Positions 57,366 to 64,000 of a stretch of DNA of 64,000 nucleotides are shown one piece after another. The notes beneath the pieces were generated by a model. That model had not been told where the DNA came from. It did no database searches and saw nothing but the letters and a program-made list of their open reading frames with translations. How positions within the stretch are numbered: position 1 is the first letter of the stretch; every line of letters starts with the position of its first letter. The translations under genes were made by a program, and so were the position numbers. The DNA comes from Apoda limacodes (Eukaryota > Arthropoda > Insecta > Lepidoptera > Limacodidae), in the NCBI GenBank assembly GCA_946406115.1, contig OX291547.1, positions 7,693,001-7,757,000 on the forward strand, in the 5' to 3' direction.

Positions 57366-57369
57366 GAAA

Positions 57370-57838
57370 TTAGGACCCAGGGCTACGTTCAGCTTCAACG
57401 CCGAGTGATCACCCGACGATAAACTTGCCGTTCAATAACCCGGAGTGACTCACACGGTGAACGCACCGTATCGTTCAATAAGCTGGTAAATATCGTCGGG
57501 CGATCACACCAATCACACCGAGAAATAGGAGGGTGAAAATCGCACTTTGACAGCTAACAAGAATTAATTTTAAGATTCAAACGACTTTAGTTGATAAAGA
57601 GTACTTTTTGTTGACTAACTAATGAGGAAGGATGATAAGAGGAGACAATAACACAATACTTGATACATAAAATCTTTTTACGACCTCAATTTATATTGAC
57701 TGTTTTGCAAGTTAGCGGTAAAACCCCTGCTGTTGTCAAAGCCGTTCAGTTTCAAAAGTCACGTAAATCGGACCAAAGTCCGGCGATCGCCGGGCGAAAG
57801 GCAAACGGCGATAATCACACCCAAAGTGAACGTGGTAG
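57370..57838. mobile_element. Putative MITE with CTACGTTCA-like ends
   Basis: Left 'gggctacgttcagcttcaac' and right 'cacccaaagtgaacgtggta' (inverse 'taccacgttcactttgggtg') are imperfectly complementary. GC-rich subterminal blocks ('gagtgatcacccgacgataa', 'ggcgatcgccgggcg') include partial palindromes and contrast with the AT-rich middle. Boundaries approximate. Confidence 0.45.
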
Positions 57839-58341
57839 GTAGCAGAAAGTTGGGAATTACAGACACGTACTATTTTAAGCATCATAAAGTTAAAAAAAAA
57901 GATAAATTAGTTTTCATATTTTTCATATAATCGCTAAATGTATTTTGAAATCTATTTTCAAACGATAAGCATTTGGAATACTAACTACAAAGTACATTAC
58001 ACTAAGGTATTTAAAATATTAATTACAAATAACATTTTTCTAGAGTAATTGAAATACAAATGCAAAATACGTATTTCAATTAGAAAGAAGAAAGAAAGAA
58101 AAGAAAATACTTTTATTTAGCAAATAAGCAACACATTATAGGTACAACAAAGTAGACTTCTTCCTCTCCTCATGTTTTAGAAAACGCTGTATCGTGGGGG
58201 TCGGCTGAAAAACTCTACATTATCTGTGCCAATTATCGAAAATCGCTTATGTTTTTATTTTTTGTTTATACTATGTAAGTTTTTTACTTACTATTGTAGT
58301 TAGTTTATTACTTTTATTTTCATTCAAAATACTCATCTTGG
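57839..58341. other. Unassigned non-coding stretch
   Basis: AT-rich with a GAAAGAAGAAAGAAAG purine run near 58085. No gene. Confidence 0.35.
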
Positions 58342-59107
58342 TTTAAAAATTAAGAATATAGGTATTTATTGTATTGAATATTGAAATGTTTTTTTATTTT
58401 TTGTAGGTATCTACTTAGTTTATCTAAATGTATTGTGAAAATATTAGGTTCTTACGTAAAAACATTCTAGCTTACTTGTAACGAAAATCTGGCTATATAC
58501 TTAGTATAAATCTATTAAATTAGACTAATATCTAGAACACAGATTTTAAAAAACACTACCATATTTAATTACGAAATGTTTCGATGTGTAAATTTTAGCA
58601 GTGTTTTACGAAAAACGTGTTGAAATTCCTGCGGAGCTTGGCGATTGCAAATGGTGGCTTAAAATGTATTGTGAATATTTATATTTTTAAAGATTTTAAG
58701 TACTTTGTTAATTAAGTATTTAAATGCGGTATTTGTATTCAATATTTGTGTTATGGGTTGGTATCTATTTGTCTTTGATATGAAGAAATATACCTTCCTA
58801 AATAAAGATGCTGATTACGTATATTGAATCTTTAATTATTGTTATATGTTCACATCTTAAGCAACATTTTGTAATAAAATATGATGGTATTATTTAAAAT
58901 CTATGTTCTAAGTATAAGTCTTATTTCTAATTTAATAGATTCATAGTAAATGGATAGCCAGATTTTAGTTACTAGAAAGCTAGAATGTTTTTACGTAAGT
59001 ACCTAATATTTTCCAATAATATATTTGAGATAAACTAGGTACCTATAAAAAAAATAAAAAAAATTCAATATTAAATACAATAAATACCTATACTCTTAAT
59101 TCTAAAA
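58342..59107. mobile_element. Large foldback element, about 250-bp arms
   Basis: The left arm 58342-58586 and right arm 58850-59107 are inverse copies over their whole length with scattered changes. For example 'ttcttacgtaaaaacattct' near 58450 is matched by the inverse at 58980-59005. Also 'ggtatttattgtatt' at the left and 'aatacaataaatacc' at the right pair. The loop is about 260 bp of unrelated non-coding DNA. Confidence 0.88.
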
Positions 59108-59129
59108 CGTACTCAATCCCTACACCTAG

Positions 59130-60391
59130 GCCACCTTGTAATGGCCGAGTCACTCAGTGGATTGTCCCAGGACCAGGTAGGAGCCATCATCGAGGCTCTT
59201 AGTCAAGATCGCTCAAAGTTGGCCCAAGTCTGCATGGCTTGAAAGCCTTCGACAAAGTCTGGCACAACGGTTTAATTTATAAAATGTACAAGTTAGTTGC
59301 CAGACCACCTCGTACTCATCATACGAGACTATTTGTCGAACCGCAGCTGTCGCTATAGAGTCGAAGGTACTCTCTCTTCCCCTCGTCCCATACAAGCAGG
59401 AGTCACGCAAGGGTTCAAGCTCGCCCCTATCTTGTACCTTCTGTACACAAAAGACATCCCTAAAACTATAGGTACTATATTAGCCCTCTTCGCGGACAAT
59501 ACCTCTATTTATACCACCGATAGGCAAGGGAGTCGAATCACTGAGAGACTCCAATCCGCAATCACCGCCCTAGGCGAATGGTTTCTCCGAGACCGTCTTC
59601 CCTCTTACTCTTCGGCCGTGTCATTCCTTGGCAAAGGCCAAATATCTCGGCGTGACCCTGGATAGGCGTTTGAACTTGAGACCGAGCCGCTTTTGTCCTC
59701 GGTCGGCTATATCCCATGATAGGCAAGTACAGTAAGATGTCGCTTAGGAATAAGCTGACTCTTAACGCCACTTGCATCCGCCGCATACTAGCATACGCTA
59801 GTGTCGTCTATGCGTTATCTAAACGCAACGTCTATAGACTCCAGACCCTCCAAAATCGCTTCCTCAGAGCGGCGGAGGAGCCCCCTGGTTCGTCCGGAAT
59901 GCAAACCTACACAGGGACTTCGATCTCCCCACGTTTCCCCAATATCTTAAAGACCTGGCAGTCCGCTTTTTCGAGCGTACGCAAAATCACCCGAACCGAC
60001 TAATTGTGCAATCTACAACCTACCATCCTCCCAAAATCCATCCATCCTCAAAAAAATATTGTTAGGCGGCCTCGGCACGTTCTAACGGCTCCAGACGACG
60101 ATCTCGCTATCACGACCTCTCCTAACAGGGCCTCCCCCCTCACACGTCGCCGACTACCCGGGTTCGTCGGCGAACGCACGGAACTACCTCGTATACGAGG
60201 TATCAAAGAGTGCCGGGGTGCTTCTCGCCCCCACTCAATCGCAATCGCAACCCCTCCTGTCGCTGACTCACATACCTCAGACAGTCAGAAAAATAAAGGA
60301 CCTACAACGTACATAATACTTTATAATTTGTGCCTACAACCTACTCCTACAGTCCAACTAGTCAAGAGCGTTTAATAAATAAAAAAAAAGA
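59130..60391 (+). mobile_element. Jockey-like LINE relic with mutated RT active site
   Basis: Pieces in changing frames: LKAFDKVWHNGLIYKMYKLV (motif A, 59240-59300), IIRDYLSNRSCRYRVEGTLS, GVTQGFKLAPILYLLYTKDI (altered motif B), LALFADNTSIYTTDRQGSRI (motif C with Asn in place of the second Asp), then NKLTLNATCIRRILAYASVV and NRFLRAA in the C-terminal region. The 3' end is AATAAA at about 60373 followed by an A run to 60389. 5'-truncated, right beside the foldback. Confidence 0.8.
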
Positions 60392-61652
60392 AATGTCATT
60401 TTTTGTAACGCGTCAATTTTTAACGATTCATCATCGATTTTTAACCAAAATAACTAAATTTACTCATACAAAACGGATATTGACCACTTTTTTTAACACT
60501 GAAGTTAATTCCTGCTCTAACGTAAGAAAATTGGTAAGACATTTATCTTATTGTCCAACCTCAAAATCAATAAAATTGTTGCCAATAGAAGATAACAATT
60601 GTTAAAATGTTCGTCTGTAATTTATATAAGGCTACCTGAGTAGTCTACATCTTGCTTTTATAAATTCTGTACCTGTAAAAGTAGGCATAAACCTGGGTTA
60701 AATTTTTACAGCTTTATTTTGTTACAATATGTTTAGCCATTTGCTACTATTGGGGTAATTTTTACTTCTCTGCGTCAAATTGCGTAAAAAATATTTTAAT
60801 TGATGAAGATGCATCCCCTTAGACCTAAATAGAATGTAGAAATCGGCGGGCAAATTTTTTTTGTATTGAATTTTGAAAATTTTTACTTGGTATGCATTAA
60901 ACACACCACTCTGTGGGATGCCCTCGCTCCACTTTGGAAAAAAACATAGCCTAACCTAGTACTAGTATTTCAGTATAGATTGTGTTGAAATTTTTTCAAA
61001 AACTTCTTTTTCAACAACTTTTTTATTTCATTTCGGTATCTTTATACTGGGTGCTCTCTCGATTTAAATTATTTTTAAGCAAAAATAACTTGGTGCAGAA
61101 AAGTAAATATCTACCACAAGGTTTTCATTATTCATAAATCTAAGTAGTTTTATCTTTTTAGGAGGACTATGTGGAAATAACGGGATATGAAATACTTATT
61201 TTTTTATATTAAATAAAATTTAAAATATTATGTTTCTTCCTAGGATAGGTACAAATGATACTCTTTCTACTACTTAAAAGTCCAACCTTATTCATCATTG
61301 GTATCCTCTTCAGAAAAAAATGCCATGATTTTAATATTAACATGCCAAATTGTAACACTTAAACATGGTTGGCACCATACAGAGTGTCTGCCTTTGACAA
61401 AGGGAGTTTGTAAGTGCCTCAAAGGAAATTTTGATAAGAGTTACTAAAATAAACAAGTTTTTCTAAAAAAAAACTTTTGGGCCGGCTGTCTTTTATACCA
61501 ATAGAAATTTTTAATTCATAATTCAGTAGCTAATTGTTAGTCCCTAAAAGAGCCGGCGTAAGTTCTGCTAACTACAGGCATAAGCTACAGAGTGTGCTTT
61601 GAGACAGCTTAGAGAAAACACCACTTCAACTGATTCTGAAAAAGATTTTTTC
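60392..61652. other. Unassigned non-coding stretch
   Basis: 1.26 kb of AT-rich sequence without a supported gene or repeat family. Confidence 0.4.
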
Positions 61653-61796
61653 TTTTTAATACCACTACGGTGGCAACCAAGCCTATGGTCCGCCTGATGG
61701 TAAGCGGTCACTGTAGCCTATAGACGCTTGCAACACCAGGGGCATCACTTGTGCGTTGCCGACCCTTCAGAAATCTAATATATTCTATTTTGAAGA
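61653..61796 (-). mobile_element. LINE family A 3' fragment
   Basis: 'ataccactacggtggcaacc' through 'cttgcaacaccaggggcatc' to 'gacccttcagaaatctaata' matches the 3' end of the copy at 18170-19570. The T-rich start near 61645 could be a decayed A tail. Confidence 0.85.
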
Positions 61797-62049
61797 ATTA
61801 ATAAAGATTATGCTCAAGGGACCCTTCTTTGGTACTCCATAAAGGATCACTTAAGTAAGGTCCTAAGTCCTCAAAATTATATTTGACTGAGAAATCCTCC
61901 AAGATCAAGAAAATAGGAACCCCTACCTCCAAGAAGATTAGATATCCCTCCTTCAAGATAAGAAACCCAATCTGTAGGCTCCTCCTCATCCATTAATTTT
62001 GATATAAGTAGACTAAAGCTGGAAGGGCTTAAATATATGAAAACAATCC
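61797..62049. other. Insert between two LINE A fragments
   Basis: Contains three imperfect units related by 'cctccaagatcaagaaaata', 'cctacctccaagaagattag' and 'cctccttcaagataagaaac' (61895-61970). Not part of the LINE. An open minus-strand frame over it has a short Gly/Leu-rich stretch, but I do not support it as a gene. Confidence 0.45.
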
Positions 62050-62525
62050 AAAGTCCGCCTGATGGTAAGCAGTCACCGTGGCCTATGGACGCTTGTAACA
62101 CCAGGGGTATCACTGGGGCGTTGCTGACCCTTCAAAAATCCAATAACTTCTTTCTTGAAGAACCTCATACTGTCTTTAGAGAAAACCTTGGCAGGGAGCT
62201 CATTCCACAACCCAAGCAGAAGGAAGTTTCTCTGAAATCGCACTATACATGGCCATTTCGGTTCTAAAGTGTGAGAATGAATTCCCTACCAATGGCGAGT
62301 GGTGCGATAGTAGAAAGTAGCCATGGGCATCATTTCTAACAATTCCTCAGAAAACATCCCATTGTACAAGCGGTAGACCACACAGGGAGGCAAAGTCTCT
62401 CCTCAGACTTGTAGGGTTCGATACAGTCGGTGAGTTGGGAGTTAAAAGGGCCAAGCTGGTATCCTGTGCACCCGCCCAGAGATGGCAGCAGTAGTCCATA
62501 TATGTATACAGTGTGAAGACTAATT
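62050..62525 (-). mobile_element. LINE family A fragment, longer
   Basis: Repeats the LINE A 3' end ('ccgcctgatggtaagcagtc') and extends further into the coding part, with 'ttctaaagtgtgagaatgaa' and 'gcacccgcccagagatggca' (the region coding for HLWAGA). The frame is broken. Lies in the same orientation as 61653-61796. Confidence 0.85.
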
Positions 62526-63090
62526 CCTCAGGGGAAAACAAACAAATTAAAAATATGTGAAGTCCGAAAATACAATTTATTTATATTATCCCATACAATC
62601 ACACTTTACAAAATTTAATTAATTAGAATCCCTATTATGCCATACACCGTTTTACCTCTTCGTTTTGGAAATTATTCATTTTGCTGTCTTTTCTTTTTTT
62701 TCGACGATTATTGCATATGTTACCCCAATCGACTTTATTATCGCCAGAGCTGGCAAATCGTGGTACGATGTAATTAATCAATAGATTTACAACAATCTAT
62801 GTCATCTTATATTTTCCGAATATTCAAGTTACGGAAAAGAAAATTCAATAAGGCAAAAAAGGCCAATCTGCTAAAAAATCAAGGTCTTCGTAGTCCCTAT
62901 TAGAGTAAATAGAATTGTGGTACCTTCAGTGTGATTTAAAGGGTAACTCACAAACCGTGGATAGATATACCAAAGACCGAGGATAGAGATCAAAATTCCT
63001 TAGTTGCTTTCCATTTGATAGAATCTGTTCCACAACACAGCTTCTTATTTATGGTCCACACCGATAAGTTTGTTTACACCATGTATAAAA
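62526..63090. other. Unassigned non-coding stretch
   Basis: No gene or repeat family recognised; may belong to the LTR element to its right. Confidence 0.3.
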
Positions 63091-64000
63091 ATTAATCATC
63101 ATTATTTATTTTAAATTTCAATTTTTTATTTTTTATATCTCACTTTGAGAAAATCTCAACCAGACTGACTTTGAATATTTTTCGATCCATCATCTTTTTA
63201 AAAATCAGATTTATTCGCCGAATTGAAATTTTGGTTCCTATAACCCGTTGGTTTATACGTAGGGAATCTAGATTCAAATCGAACCGTAGGTTTTTGTTCA
63301 TAGTTTTTAAATGATTTAAAATTATCAAGTGGTTTCGTCCGAAACTCTTTCTGTCTCCAATTTTCATAATTATTGCCTTGATATGCGGACTTTCGCAGAA
63401 CTACAAGGTTTATTATAGTTAAAATCTGAAAACATCACTTCACCGTTTTCCGGCTTTTTAAAATTCTTACTTTTGTCAAGAAATTGATCATATTTCTTTC
63501 AAATGTTAATTAAATTCTCAATAGACACTACATTAGCTTGTACCACAAAAAAGGAGTAACATGGTGTGATGTTTCGAAGCAAAATTTCTAATTGATCACT
63601 CTCAGAAAGTGATTTCTTTAACCTATTGAACATTTCAGACACTATTGCAGTATAAATAACGATATTTTCGTTTTCTTCTTGAGTGCGTTTATAGATATTG
63701 TTTAATAATTTATAATCGTAGTCAAAACTACCGAAATCTTCAACTAATCTAATACACCGTTCGTCCCAATTGTTTGCCTTTTTTTTAATAAATCTAAACT
63801 AATTTAAAGCGTCGTCAGAAAAGAGTTCAAACGGGCATGATTTCCCATTATAATTAAATCTTTTCAGCTCAAGTGCAGAGCTTCTATCACAAGAAACTGT
63901 GATAAATTTATTTTGTTTAGTACCTGTTTCTTCTAAATATTCTCTAGATATCTCTAAATTATAAAAATCCTCCTTTGATTTTTTAGATACCTGATTAATT
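63091..64000 (-). mobile_element. LTR-retrotransposon gag relic, cut by window end
   Basis: Minus-strand translation in one main frame (with stops) gives LELKRFNYNGKSC, then NWDERCIRLVEDFGSFDYDY, RTQEENENIVIYTAIVSEMF and EILLRNITPCYSFFVV. The RTQ..ne.i..Y...m...f pattern is that of Ty3/Gypsy-type retrotransposon gag. A later piece in another frame (63140-63367 region) is rich in Asn, Lys and Arg, as before a zinc knuckle. In-frame stops and shifts show it is inactive. No protease or RT is visible because the element runs off the window or is truncated. Confidence 0.65.

Noticed and set aside
61877..62113. Gly/Leu-rich 78-codon minus-strand frame
   Set aside because: Its first codons lie in LINE A 3' sequence and the rest in an imperfect tandem; no start context or homology visible.

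Overview
This is an AT-rich, intron-rich eukaryotic window, most likely from a moth or butterfly (Lepidoptera). The organism call rests on dispersed repeats I recognise as lepidopteran in style: tRNA-derived and 5S-derived SINEs, the dispersed repeat beginning 'agggttccgtagccaaatgg', and LINE 3' ends finishing in TTGAC/TTGAAT-type tails. It also rests on a host gene whose protein closely resembles animal PAS-domain kinases. I could not run a database search, so the species is not resolved.

One host gene is clear. A PAS-domain serine/threonine kinase (PASK) lies on the + strand, coding from about 24329 to 45599. I reconstructed 22 exons. Every junction except one alternative donor has a GT...AG intron and continuous phase, and the total is 3732 nt (1243 codons plus stop). 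The order is a basic N-terminus, PAS-A (exons 5-7), a second PAS-like region (exons 8-10), a 239-residue acidic/Ser-rich linker (exon 11), then a complete kinase domain (exons 14-19) with GKGAYG, VTK, HRD, DFG and SPE motifs, and an acidic C-tail. The 3' UTR may be short (AATAAA at 46407) or run to AATAAA at 49096.

Left of the gene (1-24300) I see no host coding sequence. It holds degenerate LINEs (480-2046, 21640-23925), a decayed Tc1/mariner element (3048-4340), an exact hAT-type MITE (4349-4762), a satellite-like AC-rich tandem (5238-5550), and several copies of one LINE family (16196-21596). That family includes a nearly intact 3' half (18170-19570) and a nested stack of three insertions.

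Within the PASK introns are fragments of RTE-like LINEs, a 5S-derived SINE, tRNA-derived SINEs, small MITEs, a mariner end fragment and a second copy of the 'agggttccg' repeat. The downstream flank (45600-49140) carries a 624-bp element with perfect 30-bp terminal inverted repeats, another MITE nested inside it, and a separate 207-bp near-perfect foldback.

Right of the gene (49140-64000) everything recognisable is mobile DNA: Jockey-like and other LINE relics (49440-51090, 51128-53693, 59130-60391), an RTE-type endonuclease relic, pieces of a zinc-finger hAT transposase in the wrong order (55044-56547), a large foldback with about 250-bp arms (58342-59107), a further copy of the window's main LINE family, and an LTR-retrotransposon gag relic running off the end. 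I found no convincing new multigene system. The most interesting items are the nested and foldback elements and the set of repeats inside and beside PASK.
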